Assembly: GCF_009467825.1 (NCBI RefSeq)
Contig: NZ_WIOK01000007.1
Span: 16,468-80,467, forward strand
Reading direction: 5' to 3'
Origin: Cyclobacterium xiamenense
Lineage (GTDB): Bacteria > Bacteroidota > Bacteroidia > Cytophagales > Cyclobacteriaceae
Length of the DNA: 64,000 nucleotides
Below are positions 7,948-16,926 of this stretch, piece by piece. The stretch's first letter is position 1. Every line of letters starts with the position of its first letter. The translations under genes were made by a program, and so were the position numbers. Below the pieces are notes generated by a model. The model made no database searches, was not told where the DNA came from, and saw only the letters and a program-made list of their open reading frames with translations.

Positions 7948-9231
7948 ATGAAAGCTAAAATTGAAGAATACTTCGATAGGCTTTGGCCAATAACTAGAAG
8001 CCTTACAGGTGATGGCAATAGAGAATCTCTTAAAATTCTATCCGAACTTATTGATTTAGAAATAACTGAAGTCCCTTCTGGAACACAATGCTTTGATTGG
8101 AATGTTCCACCAGAATGGAATATTAGAGAAGCATGGATTAAGGATAGCAAAGGTAATAAGATTGTAGATTTCTCAGAAAATAATTTGCATATACTTGGTT
8201 ATTCGGAGCCTTTTCTAGGGAAACTTTCATTTGATGAATTGAAATCCCATTTATATACCTTACCTGACCAGCCGGACTTGATTCCATACCTTACATCGTA
8301 TTACAAAAGAAGATGGGGATTTTGCTTAACACAGAATCAGTTCGAGAAACTTGATCCAAATGAAATTTATGAAGTTTTTATTGATTCCTCGTTGGATGAA
8401 AATGGTTCGATGACAATTGGTGAAGCAATCATAAAGGGTAGTTCAGACGAAGAGATTTTATTTTCAACTTATATATGTCACCCATCGTTAGCAAGCAATG
8501 AGTTGTCTGGGCCATTAGTTTCGGCTTTTATTTACAACAAACTAAAAGAGCAAAAAGGCCTTAAATATACCTACAGATTTATATTCGTTCCTGAAACAAT
8601 TGGTTGTATTTACAGCCTTTTGGTAAAAGGAGAATATTGGAAAAAACATTTGAAAGCAGGTTTTGTAATAACCTGTATTGGCGATGCAGGAAAGTTTACT
8701 TATAAACGAAGTAGAATAGGCAATAGCTTACCTGACAGGGCTGTTGAATCGATTTTGAAACAAACAAAAACCGACTTTAACATCGTAGATTTTTTTCCAA
8801 GTGGTAGTGATGAACGGCAGTACTGTTCGCCTGGCTTTAACTTACCCGTAGGTTCTTTAATGAGAACTATGTATGGTACCTATCCTGAATACCATACTTC
8901 AGCGGACAATAAAGATTATGTTTCATTTGAAGCAATGGAACAATCCGTACAAAAATATCTTGATGTAATAGAACTTATAGAAAGGAATGAAAAATTCATC
9001 AATAAGATGCCATACTGTGAGCCACAGTTAGGAAAAAGGGGATTATATCCTACGCTAGGTTCACAAAAAGGTACAGAAGACTCTATTAGAGCAATGATGT
9101 GGATATTAAACCTGTCTGACGGTACAAATGATTTAATTACAATTTCTGAAAAAAGTAAAATCGCAGTGAAAGATTTGTATGCTGTTGTTGATAGACTAAT
9201 TGAAAATGGTATCTTAGATAAGGAATTATAG
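7948..9231 (+). CDS. DUF4910 / aminopeptidase-like protein (Cj1295 type)
   Basis: A 427-residue protein with a zinc-peptidase-like DUF4910 core and a C-terminal winged-helix tail. Landmarks are RLWPITRSLTGDGNRESL at the N-terminus, STYICHPSLASNELSGP with a probable metal-binding histidine, FVPETIGCIYSL, PSGSDERQYCSPG and GTYPEYHTSADN. The last 80 residues include GKRGLYPTLG and a helix-turn-helix-like end. The C. jejuni relative Cj1295 is needed to add a di-O-methylglyceroyl group to flagellar pseudaminic acid, so a role in acyl decoration of Pse is likely here, although the chemistry is unclear. TTG 7939 is an alternative start overlapping the previous gene; ATG 7948 directly follows its stop. 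Confidence 0.8.
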   Translation: MKAKIEEYFDRLWPITRSLTGDGNRESLKILSELIDLEITEVPSGTQCFDWNVPPEWNIREAWIKDSKGNKIVDFSENNLHILGYSEPFLGKLSFDELKSHLYTLPDQPDLIPYLTSYYKRRWGFCLTQNQFEKLDPNEIYEVFIDSSLDENGSMTIGEAIIKGSSDEEILFSTYICHPSLASNELSGPLVSAFIYNKLKEQKGLKYTYRFIFVPETIGCIYSLLVKGEYWKKHLKAGFVITCIGDAGKFTYKRSRIGNSLPDRAVESILKQTKTDFNIVDFFPSGSDERQYCSPGFNLPVGSLMRTMYGTYPEYHTSADNKDYVSFEAMEQSVQKYLDVIELIERNEKFINKMPYCEPQLGKRGLYPTLGSQKGTEDSIRAMMWILNLSDGTNDLITISEKSKIAVKDLYAVVDRLIENGILDKEL

Positions 9232-9280
9232 CTGTATTTTATTGAATAGTTGGTCGTTAAAGTACTTATTTTTTTGTATA

Positions 9281-9748
9281 GCATCTTTGGAAGATATTCA
9301 TTTGGTTTTAGATGCGTGTTGTAAATCAGGCTATGACCAATATCCCTATTTTATACGCTTCCATGTTTCCTGAGGCATTGAAGAAGCCAATATGGCAATA
9401 ATTTCTGGGTTTAATGATCGTTTTGGATTAGTCCCTGGTTTTTCCGGTGATACTCTGGGCAATACGGCGTATATAGTAGCCACCACCGTAAGTGCTAAGA
9501 TCATTGAAGAGCATGTTCTGTTGGATTGTTCTATTGGCTGTCCGGATGCCTTCGTTTCCATGAACAAAGAAGTGTTCTCCACCATGTTCAAAGCCGTAAG
9601 CGAAACGCAACGAGGGGTTGGCAGAAATTCCTCTGAAGTAACGGAAAAAAAAAGGGACGGTATAAATAGTAAAGTACAAAATTGCGAAAGTGGTTTAGAT
9701 ATTAAAAAAACACTAGGTGTCACTTCGGTATATTGCGAGGATCGTTAG
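9281..9748 (+). pseudogene. Decayed remnant of a second pseI
   Basis: Translating this stretch gives a damaged match to residues about 155-300 of the intact PseI encoded at 3856. ASLEDIHLVLDACCKSGYDQ matches the GLEDIELALDSC region. After a frame disturbance and a stop near 9380, GIEEANMAI, LVPGFSGDTLGNTAYIVATT and the HVLLDCSIGCPDAFVSMN stretch follow. The N-terminal half and the SAF domain are absent, and catalytic positions are altered (GGPDASFS became GCPDAFVS). DNA identity to pseI is only moderate by eye, so it is not a recent copy. It brackets, with intact pseI, the AT-rich cassette 4943-9231, suggesting that the cassette entered by recombination with another pse locus. Bases 9749-9976 hold nothing recognisable. 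Confidence 0.85.
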
Positions 9749-9976
9749 GATCAATATAGGTGTAGCTTTGGTGCTGCTACAGCTTAGTTTGTAGCGAAGG
9801 AAGATAGTGGTTTTTTGAATAGATTGTTTCCGTATGTATTTATTTTTATTAGTTGGTTGAGATTCAATTAAGAACGAACAACTCCTTCTCTGTTCACATG
9901 AGCTGTAGGTGGGTATTACTTGGTTTTAATAAATATGGGTCTGCGTTAGAGTTCTTTGTTCACTTATTTAAAAAAG

Positions 9977-11512
9977 ATGTTTTTCATGAATGGGATTGAT
10001 AGTATACTAGCGAAATATCCATTAGTAAGAAAAGTTGCTTTTTTTCATTCGCATATTTTATGGCCTAGTCATTTTGAGACGGAATTGGAGTTGATAGAAA
10101 AGTTCCAGGAAAGAGGAATAACAGGTGTGAATTTTGTCTGCAATGATGCACTTAAATCGTGTGACCTAAACGCTACAAGTGATATTAATACCTGTTCCAA
10201 ATGCATGCAAAGTAGGAAGAAGGGTCTAAGTCTTGCAAAATGTACGTTTAAATCTATTCCTATTAAACTGGAAGACTACACATTCGATCTTTCAAAGGAT
10301 ATTACGGTTGGTGAATTCAGGTCTATCCGCTATAAAAGTTTTGATGTAGGATATGCGGTATTATCGACAATTGTTTCTCGGTATAGGGATCCATATATTA
10401 CGATAGATAAGTACCGAGAAGAAATAGAAATACTAGCTAAGAATGCTATTGCGGTGTACGAATTTTTTTCAGAACAACTGACACGTATCCAACCCGATTT
10501 GGTTATTCTGTTTAATGGTCGTTATACCTATACTCGCGCCCTTTTGCGAGCCTGTGAAGCAGTTGGGATAAAGTTTTTCACCCATGAGCGAGGAGCAAAT
10601 CAAGGTAAATACATGCTATTTGAAAATACGCTTCCGCATGATATAACTTATTTTCAACAATGCATGAACGAAAGTTGGGAGGGGAGCACACACCCTGTTC
10701 CCCAAAGAATTGAAATTGCGAAAAAGTTTTATGAAGATAGGAGTAAGGGGAAATCTCAAAGTTGGTTTTCATTTACTGAAAATCAAAAAGCCGGTTTATT
10801 ACCTGCGGAGTGGAATGCCAATAACTACAATGTTGTTTTGTTTTTGTCCTCGGAGGATGAATTTATTGCGATTGGGGATAAGTGGATCTCGCCGTTGTTC
10901 ACAAATCAGTTAGAAGGTTTGCGGTACATCTTTTCGAAGCAATGTGATCCAGGTAATTTTAAATATTACATTCGTATACATCCAAACTCCAGAACTGCTG
11001 CTGAATTTGTAAAAAATGTATGTCGGTTCGAATCGAATCGAATACGGATAATTTTGCCGGACTCCCCGATAAGTACCTACCAATTATTGTTCAATGCAAA
11101 TAAAGTAGTCACATTCGGCTCCTCAGTCGGTATAGAAGCTACTTTTTGGGGTATTCCTTCGATAAACTTGGGAGTGTCTTTTTATAAACAGCTAGATGTA
11201 ACATACAATCCACCCAGCAGGGAAAGTGTTATTCCAATGATCACTGACCGGAAACTACCGCCCAAGAACAAGTCGGGAACGTATAAGTATGCCTATCACC
11301 TGAGTACCTTCGGTTATGAATTTGAGGTCTACAGGTCCGATTCATTGATGTCAGGTACCTATCGGGGTTATAATTTGCAAGCTATTCCAAGACTATCACA
11401 AATAGCTTTTTCAAATCATATTAAACGGCCGGTTTTTATAAATAGATTGTTAATGAAGGCGGAAATTATACTTCGGTATTATTTGCACTTAAAACGAACC
11501 GTTTCAAGATGA
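9977..11512 (+). CDS. Capsule-type GT-B glycosyltransferase family protein
   Basis: A protein of about 511 residues resembling capsule polysaccharide synthesis (KpsS/KpsC-like or CDP-glycerol-transferase-like) GT-B enzymes. The C-terminal domain carries YIRIHPNSR and the FGSSVGIEATFWGIPSINLG segment, the donor-binding region in this group. The N-terminal part has a cysteine-rich stretch (CNDALKSCDLNATSD, CSKCMQS) that may bind metal or form a structural knot. Its place directly after the Pse genes makes it a candidate pseudaminyltransferase; that is inference. Start is uncertain: TTG 9956, ATG 9977 or ATG 9986 are all in frame. It overlaps the next gene by 4 nt. Confidence 0.65.
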   Translation: MFFMNGIDSILAKYPLVRKVAFFHSHILWPSHFETELELIEKFQERGITGVNFVCNDALKSCDLNATSDINTCSKCMQSRKKGLSLAKCTFKSIPIKLEDYTFDLSKDITVGEFRSIRYKSFDVGYAVLSTIVSRYRDPYITIDKYREEIEILAKNAIAVYEFFSEQLTRIQPDLVILFNGRYTYTRALLRACEAVGIKFFTHERGANQGKYMLFENTLPHDITYFQQCMNESWEGSTHPVPQRIEIAKKFYEDRSKGKSQSWFSFTENQKAGLLPAEWNANNYNVVLFLSSEDEFIAIGDKWISPLFTNQLEGLRYIFSKQCDPGNFKYYIRIHPNSRTAAEFVKNVCRFESNRIRIILPDSPISTYQLLFNANKVVTFGSSVGIEATFWGIPSINLGVSFYKQLDVTYNPPSRESVIPMITDRKLPPKNKSGTYKYAYHLSTFGYEFEVYRSDSLMSGTYRGYNLQAIPRLSQIAFSNHIKRPVFINRLLMKAEIILRYYLHLKRTVSR

Positions 11513-12435
11513 TCGATAAACCGTATTTTTCGGTAATGATACCCACCTATAACTGCGCTCAGTACCTGCGCAAGACGCTTCATTCGGTGTTGCAGCAGGA
11601 TTTGGGGATAGACCTTATGCAGGTTGAGGTCATCGATGACTGCTCCTCGGACAATGTCGCCGAAGTGGTGCAGGAATTTGGGCGTGACAGGGTTGGTTTC
11701 TATCGGCAAAAGGCGAATGTTGGCCATGTTCGAAATTTTGAAACTGCATGGAAGCGGGCAAAGGGAAAAGTGGTCCATTTGTTGCACGGAGACGATTTCG
11801 TACTGCCTGGATTTTATACGTCTATGATGGAGATGTATGAAAGGTACCCCGATATTGGAGCCAGTTATTGCCGGCACTTTTTTGTAGACGAGTTAAATGA
11901 TATCCTAGGTATTTCTCAGAAGGAAGCTATTCAAGATACCGTATTTTATGAGTATCACAAGAGTCTACTGCAGGGACAGCGCATTCAGACGCCATCCATT
12001 ACCGTTAAAAGAGAGGTATTCGAGAAAATGGGTGGATTTAATGATAAGTTGGCCTGGACAGAGGACTGGGAGATGTGGGTACGGATCTGCAAACACTATC
12101 CCATTGGTTATATCAAGAATCCATTTGCCGCTTATCGAATTCATCAAGTTTCAAGTACAGGTGCAAAAGCCCTTACGGGAGAAAATGTGCGGGATTTATT
12201 TCGTTTGAAGCAAATTTTTTTAGACTCGATTGTGGAACCTGCGGAAAGGCCTGCTTTTGAGCGATCTTTCCGACGTGTGATTTTCAAGGTAGCGGAAAGT
12301 AACTACCTACAATGCAAGAAGCTTGACAACCCCAACGCTAAAACGCATCTACGGATGATGGGCAGGCACGCAGAAACAAAGGTTAAAGGTCTGTTCTATT
12401 TTATTAAATACTTGTTATTGAGCCTTGGATACTAG
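11509..12435 (+). CDS. GT2 family glycosyltransferase
   Basis: A 308-residue GT-A fold glycosyltransferase. The nucleotide-binding start SVMIPTYNCAQYLRKTL, the acidic VIDDCSSDN and the metal-binding LLHGDDFVLPGFY motif (DxD-like) are visible, followed by GGFNDKLAWTEDWEMWVRI, where ED is the probable catalytic-base region. The C-terminal tail (YPIGYIKNPFAAYRIHQVS) is typical. It should add one sugar of the repeat unit to the lipid-linked intermediate at the inner membrane face; donor and acceptor are unknown. It starts in an ATGA overlap with the capsule-type GT and overlaps the next GT2 by about 11 nt. Confidence 0.87.
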   Translation: MIDKPYFSVMIPTYNCAQYLRKTLHSVLQQDLGIDLMQVEVIDDCSSDNVAEVVQEFGRDRVGFYRQKANVGHVRNFETAWKRAKGKVVHLLHGDDFVLPGFYTSMMEMYERYPDIGASYCRHFFVDELNDILGISQKEAIQDTVFYEYHKSLLQGQRIQTPSITVKREVFEKMGGFNDKLAWTEDWEMWVRICKHYPIGYIKNPFAAYRIHQVSSTGAKALTGENVRDLFRLKQIFLDSIVEPAERPAFERSFRRVIFKVAESNYLQCKKLDNPNAKTHLRMMGRHAETKVKGLFYFIKYLLLSLGY

Positions 12436-13390
12436 TGTGGTAATTTGCTGTTATAATAGTGCTGCGCGAATCGTACCTACATTGACGCATCTGGCAGCGC
12501 AGGAATTAGGTAGTTTATCCTGTGAGTTGCTGCTTGTGGATAATAAGTGTACCGATGATACCGTTTCTGTAGTGGAGAAAACCTGGCAGGACTTAGGCAG
12601 CCCGTATCCGTTGATCCTTGTTGACGAACCGAAACCCGGGCTTTCACACGCCCGAAAAACAGGAGTGGGGGCCGCTTCGGGAGCTTTTATTGTGTTTTGT
12701 GATGATGACAACTGGCTATCACCCGGATACCTGCATGAGGTGGCTAATCTCTTTCAGAAATATCCGCGAGTAGGGGCGCTTGGGGGATACGGAATGGCCT
12801 GCAGTGATGCAGCGTTTCCAGACTGGTTTTCCGCATTCCAACACGGATATGCGGTAGGGAAACCTGACTTGGATACTGGATTCCTGCCTTCCGGGATTTA
12901 CCTCACAGGTGCTGGGATGGCGGTTCGCCGGGAACTATTCCTGAAGCTGTTTGATCGACAAGATTCCTTGCTAACCGATCGCGCCGGTAAGGAACTTTCC
13001 TCCGGAGGGGATACGGAGATTTGCCTGCGTGTCTTACTTTCCGGCTACTCGCTGTACTATTCGAATGACTTGCACTTCAGGCATTTTATACCAAAAAGTA
13101 GGCTGCGTCCAGAATACCGGGATCGGTTATTTCAGGGGTTCACATCGGGTGCCTCACAAATAAACGCATACGAATTGCTCTGGCAGCTAAAGCGGGCAAG
13201 TTTCGCTTCGAAGGTAGGTGCACTAGTGAAAGCAAGTTTTCGTTTGCCTTTCTCTCGATTGGGTCTGGTAGCGCGCTGGGATGCTCGGCGGGATGCAGCG
13301 GTCATTTTTGCCCTGACAGGCTGTTTTTCCCGGTGGGCAGATACCTGTGTGATTCAGATTTGTAATGGCATGCCGATTCAACTATGGTAA
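12425..13390 (+). CDS. GT2 family glycosyltransferase
   Basis: A 321-residue GT2 enzyme. The N-terminal VVICCYNSAARIVPTL and LLLVDNKCTDDT are the sugar-nucleotide-binding strands, FIVFCDDDNWLSPGYL carries the metal-binding DxD, and GGDTEICLRVLLSGY holds the probable catalytic ED-like acidic pair. The later part, LYYSNDLHFRHFIPKSRL, resembles GT2 enzymes with a basic C-terminal membrane-association tail. No ATG fits: the candidate starts are TTG 12425 (inside the previous gene) and GTG 12437. It overlaps the fucosyltransferase gene by 7 nt, so these genes form one operon. Confidence 0.85.
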   Translation: MDTSVVICCYNSAARIVPTLTHLAAQELGSLSCELLLVDNKCTDDTVSVVEKTWQDLGSPYPLILVDEPKPGLSHARKTGVGAASGAFIVFCDDDNWLSPGYLHEVANLFQKYPRVGALGGYGMACSDAAFPDWFSAFQHGYAVGKPDLDTGFLPSGIYLTGAGMAVRRELFLKLFDRQDSLLTDRAGKELSSGGDTEICLRVLLSGYSLYYSNDLHFRHFIPKSRLRPEYRDRLFQGFTSGASQINAYELLWQLKRASFASKVGALVKASFRLPFSRLGLVARWDARRDAAVIFALTGCFSRWADTCVIQICNGMPIQLW

Positions 13391-14349
13391 AAATTAAATT
13401 TGTTGATTTCTGGAAAAATTTTGATCCGGAAGATAATTACTTCATCCATTTTTTTAGAAAACATTTTGATGTGAAATTGTCGGATGATCCGGACCTGGTG
13501 ATTTTTTCCGTATACGGTTACGCACACTTAAACTACCAGGATCGCATCACCCTCTGCTTTACGGGAGAAAATGTACTACCAGATTTTAATCGAGCGGACT
13601 ACGCGCTGGGCTTTCATCACCTGGAGTTCCCGAACCGATACCTGCGGTTTCCGCTGTATGTCATCTATCCGGGATTCGAGCGATTGCCTTTTACATCTCC
13701 CGAATTGGATTCCGGTAAGCTATCGGATCGCAAATTTTGCAATTTTGTGTATTCCAATGCCAGCAACGCCGATCCCACGCGAACGGATTTTTTTAAGAGA
13801 TTAGCGAGATATAAAAAAGTAGATGCGGGAGGGATGCACCTAAATAATTTGGGCTACCGGGTAAAGGATAAACAGGCCTTTATTAAAAACTATAAGTTTA
13901 CGATTGCCTTTGAAAATAGTTCCAGTCCGGGCTACACCACCGAAAAGCTAATGGAGCCCATGGTAGCAAATAGTTTGCCCATCTATTACGGAAATCCGCT
14001 CGTCAATCACGATTTTAATGCGGAGTCCTTTATTTGGATGAAGGATCATCGGGAGGTGGACCGGGTTATTGAGGAAATCATATCCCTCGATCAAAGCGAG
14101 GACCTGTACCTGGAAAAGTTGAGGCAGCCCTGGCTAACTCCCGATCAGGCGGCGGTAAATTGGGAAGCGCGCTTAGTTGATTTTGTCCGGCCTATAGTTA
14201 CCAATCCGGTGAAGCAAAACCCAGGCCATGGCTTCTTGGTACATCAGAATGAAACGCTGGATTGCATGCACGAGCTGTATAAAAAACGCATGCGGTTGAA
14301 TCAAAAGAAGCGCTTGATAAAAAAAATGATTTCGTTTGGAAAATACTGA
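13384..14349 (+). CDS. GT10 family fucosyltransferase
   Basis: A 321-residue alpha-1,3/1,4-fucosyltransferase-family protein. It uses GDP-fucose (or a related 6-deoxy sugar nucleotide). The GT10 signature is seen as FTIAFENSSSPGYTTEKLMEPM-like sequence around residues 177-198, where the EN and TEK residues contact the donor. It is followed by NSLPIYYGNPLVN, and the N-terminal part has ITLCFTGENVLPDF and YALGFHHLEF. The tail after residue 290 is basic (KKRMRLNQKKRLIKK), as in Helicobacter FucT, where it helps membrane attachment. No GDP-fucose synthesis genes lie in the window, so they would be elsewhere. It overlaps both neighbours. Confidence 0.9.
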   Translation: MVKIKFVDFWKNFDPEDNYFIHFFRKHFDVKLSDDPDLVIFSVYGYAHLNYQDRITLCFTGENVLPDFNRADYALGFHHLEFPNRYLRFPLYVIYPGFERLPFTSPELDSGKLSDRKFCNFVYSNASNADPTRTDFFKRLARYKKVDAGGMHLNNLGYRVKDKQAFIKNYKFTIAFENSSSPGYTTEKLMEPMVANSLPIYYGNPLVNHDFNAESFIWMKDHREVDRVIEEIISLDQSEDLYLEKLRQPWLTPDQAAVNWEARLVDFVRPIVTNPVKQNPGHGFLVHQNETLDCMHELYKKRMRLNQKKRLIKKMISFGKY

Positions 14350-15286
14350 GATCACGGTTGGTGTGGTCACCTACAATTCGGCTGATTTTGTAGAAGAGAC
14401 ATTGGAGAGCGTTGCGAACCAGCGCCATCCATTGATTCATTTGGTAGTCTCAGACGATGGATCCACGGATCGGACGCTGGAAATTATCGATCGATGGATC
14501 GCACTGGATCGTGTGAGGTGCCGATTTCTTTCCATTGAACTGGTCACCGTCCCTAAGAATACGGGTGTGTCTGCCAACTGCAACCGAGTCATCGAGGCGT
14601 CCAAAACGGATTGGATAAAGTTTATTGCCGGAGATGATGTACTTTTACCCAATTGCCTGGTCGACAACCTTGAATTCGTGCAGAACAATCGCAATGTGTT
14701 GGTGGTGTTTAGTCAGGTTAAGGTGTATCAGGATGCGTTTCTGGAAAAGAGGTATCTCCGAACGACTCCCGGGAATTTCCCGAATAACCTCTTTCATCCG
14801 GCGTATAGTGCCCGGACTCAGTTCGAAATTTTGCTGGAATCGGACCGAATTCATTTTACACCTTCGTATTTTTTTAACAGAAAGATCCACCGGCAAGTAG
14901 GAGGGTATGACCCGGAAAACAAATTGGTAGAAGATTATCCCATGTGGCTAAAGCTGACACAGGCTGGAATTCGCCTATACTACTTCCACAAGCCAACGGT
15001 AGGCTACCGGGTTCACCGGCATGCGACTAATAATACCGGAGAGGTGCTTTTCAAACCTTCGGTGATAAATTCTTACCTGGTGCGAGCGAAATACGCGCAT
15101 CCGCACTTGCACTGGCTGCAGGTGAAGCAGGAAAACTGGGCCTATCGTATTAGTAAATTCTTCCTTGCAAGAAAGTGGATGGATCCCAATCCCTTGAATC
15201 GCTTTTTTTACCGATGGTGTACGGTGTTTGGCAACCCTTTTTTCTGGATGAATGTCTTTCGTAAACGGGTATTCCATGGAAGGTAA
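14336..15286 (+). CDS. GT2 family glycosyltransferase
   Basis: A 316-residue GT2 enzyme. The start region ITVGVVTYNSADFVEETL and VVSDDGSTDRTLEI bind the nucleotide sugar. FIAGDDVLLPNCLVDNL carries the metal-binding DD, and YDPENKLVEDYPMWLKL has the probable ED base. The end is basic and aromatic (RFFYRWCTVFG), compatible with membrane attachment. The start is TTG 14336 within the fucosyltransferase gene (14-nt overlap). It precedes the truncated GT2 copy. Acceptor and donor unknown. Confidence 0.85.
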   Translation: MENTEITVGVVTYNSADFVEETLESVANQRHPLIHLVVSDDGSTDRTLEIIDRWIALDRVRCRFLSIELVTVPKNTGVSANCNRVIEASKTDWIKFIAGDDVLLPNCLVDNLEFVQNNRNVLVVFSQVKVYQDAFLEKRYLRTTPGNFPNNLFHPAYSARTQFEILLESDRIHFTPSYFFNRKIHRQVGGYDPENKLVEDYPMWLKLTQAGIRLYYFHKPTVGYRVHRHATNNTGEVLFKPSVINSYLVRAKYAHPHLHWLQVKQENWAYRISKFFLARKWMDPNPLNRFFYRWCTVFGNPFFWMNVFRKRVFHGR

Positions 15287-15689
15287 GGAGATGAGGTTAA
15301 GCATTATTGTTCCCATGTACAAGGTCGCGCCCTACGTGGAGCGATGTATTCGAAGCCTGGCCAATCAGGATATGCCTACGGAAGAATACGAGATTATTTG
15401 CGTAAACGATGGCTGTTTCGCTGTTCGTGGACCCGACGTCAAGGATCCGGACTGTTCCTGGGCTATATTGTATAAATCAGCATTATTGAAACAGTATCAA
15501 ATAGATTATGCCGGGGATGTTCCGTATTCGGAAGACGGCTTGCTTTTAGGCAAAGTCTGTTCCGTGTCAAAGCGTGTGCAATACTGTGACGATGATTTTT
15601 ACCAGCGGTCTACCCGACCGGGGAGTGCGACGAATTCGGAGTTGTTTTACAGTAAACAGGCGACAAAAGGGCTTTTAAATATGCGGTAG
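15276..15689 (+). pseudogene. Internally deleted GT2 copy (paralogue of the GT2 at 16927)
   Basis: A 137-residue reading frame whose first part (RLSIIVPMYKVAPYVERCIR) and last part (DDFYQRSTRPGSATNSELFY) are nearly identical to the 335-residue GT2 encoded at 16927. At 15414/15416 the sequence jumps from the position matching 17050 to that matching 17370. This is a net loss of 318 nt (106 codons) that keeps the frame but removes the DxD region and the middle of the GT-A domain. The match ends near 15685, so the C-terminal 100 residues are also gone. It cannot be a working transferase. Probable starts are ATG 15276 or 15291. Confidence 0.85.
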
Positions 15690-15993
15690 GATTTAAAAAA
15701 ATGTAGTTAAAGTCATTGAAATCTTCGCCCGTCGAAAATAACTAATTATTTAAATACGAAAGTATAGATTTGCGTATATGGCCTATTTTAGAATTGATAG
15801 ATAATTCAAGTTTGAGTAAAGGATGCTATATAATTAAAATAAAAGGTATTCTATTTTACACTGTTTGATGGTATCATAATTAACTTTTTAAAGACAAAAA
15901 GGTCATATGCACGTCATTTTTTGGCATTAAAGCCTTTATAAAAAAGTATTTAGTAATATCTTAGGTTTCGAAAGAATTAAAAGATAATTAAAA
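15690..15993. other. AT-rich gap without a recognised gene
   Basis: This 304-nt stretch is strongly AT-rich and has no reading frame of note. Several A/T runs are present and it probably holds the promoter of the following AT-rich gene, but no convincing TAnnTTTG element could be fixed. It lies between the truncated GT2 copy and the unknown gene and may be a recombination junction. Confidence 0.4.
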
Positions 15994-16914
15994 ATGAAGA
16001 AATTGAATAGGGTATTTCGTTTTTTAGTTCATAATCTTATTTTATTAAAAAAATATAATTTTACTGGTAACGCTATTCCGAATTCTCTTGTTTATCATAT
16101 AGATGGTTCAAGGCTGAATATGGGTCTTGCAGATAGGTTTAGGCAAGTCCTTGGAGTTTATGCTCTAGCAAAAAAGCATAATAAAATTTTTAAATTTAAA
16201 ATGACGGCTCCATTTGATATTGAAGAATATTTAGAGCCAAGGTCATATAATTGGAAAATTCATGATCAATTTTTAAGTTTTAATATTTTCAAAACTAGAC
16301 TGCTATATATTGGATATTTTTCTAAGATTTATACTGAAAAATTTGTTTCCAAATCTAAAAAACAAGTCTATTTGTATTCATCTACTCACTTTAGTTGGGT
16401 TTCTGATTTTGGATATTCCTATAAAGAATTGTTCCATGAACTTTTTAAACCTTCGGAAAAAATTAATCAGATAGTAGCGAATTATATTGCTGAATATCAG
16501 GGCTGGGATACACTTCATTTTAGATTCATAGGATTGTTAGGTGATTTTAACGAGCGTAATGTCAATATTCTTACGGAAATTGAAAAATATAAATTGGTCG
16601 CAAAGTGCAAGAAATTTGTAATAGAGTATTTAGAAAAACATAAAAAAAACACGTTTGTTTGTTCAGGTTCCGTGACTTTTCTAAATGAAATTAAAGAAAT
16701 GCCAGGTATAATAACAGTGCCTGGAACACCTAAGCACTTGGATTTCAACGTTGGAATACATGACAAAGACTTTCACAAAGAGTTTTTAGATTTTTTTTTA
16801 ATTTCACAAAGCGATTCTATTTTATCTGTGTCCACTCGGGAAATGTATAGATCGGATTTTCCGGTATTCGCAGCAGCAATAAATGATGTTCCATTTAGTA
16901 GAGTACAAATTTAA
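15994..16914 (+). CDS. Unrecognised polysaccharide-locus protein, possibly FucT-like
   Basis: A 306-residue protein in a very AT-rich segment. I do not recognise it with certainty. The N-terminal SRLNMGLADRFRQVLGVYAL, followed by PFDIEEYLEP and a YNW pair, recalls the NodZ/GT23-type or alpha-1,2-fucosyltransferase opening (a GxxDRxR loop that binds the phosphate of GDP-sugar). A later DTLHFRFIG and the HKEFLDFFLISQSDSIL region fit a GT-B second domain. No signal peptide or clear membrane span is visible. It sits between the truncated and complete copies of one GT2 gene, as if inserted between duplicates. A fucosyltransferase-like role is a guess. Confidence 0.5.
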   Translation: MKKLNRVFRFLVHNLILLKKYNFTGNAIPNSLVYHIDGSRLNMGLADRFRQVLGVYALAKKHNKIFKFKMTAPFDIEEYLEPRSYNWKIHDQFLSFNIFKTRLLYIGYFSKIYTEKFVSKSKKQVYLYSSTHFSWVSDFGYSYKELFHELFKPSEKINQIVANYIAEYQGWDTLHFRFIGLLGDFNERNVNILTEIEKYKLVAKCKKFVIEYLEKHKKNTFVCSGSVTFLNEIKEMPGIITVPGTPKHLDFNVGIHDKDFHKEFLDFFLISQSDSILSVSTREMYRSDFPVFAAAINDVPFSRVQI

Positions 16915-16926
16915 CTTTCGTAAATT

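Noticed and set aside
9392..9748. 118-residue + strand frame as an intact gene
   Set aside because: It is only the readable part of a decayed pseI; it lacks the N-terminal half of the barrel and the SAF domain.
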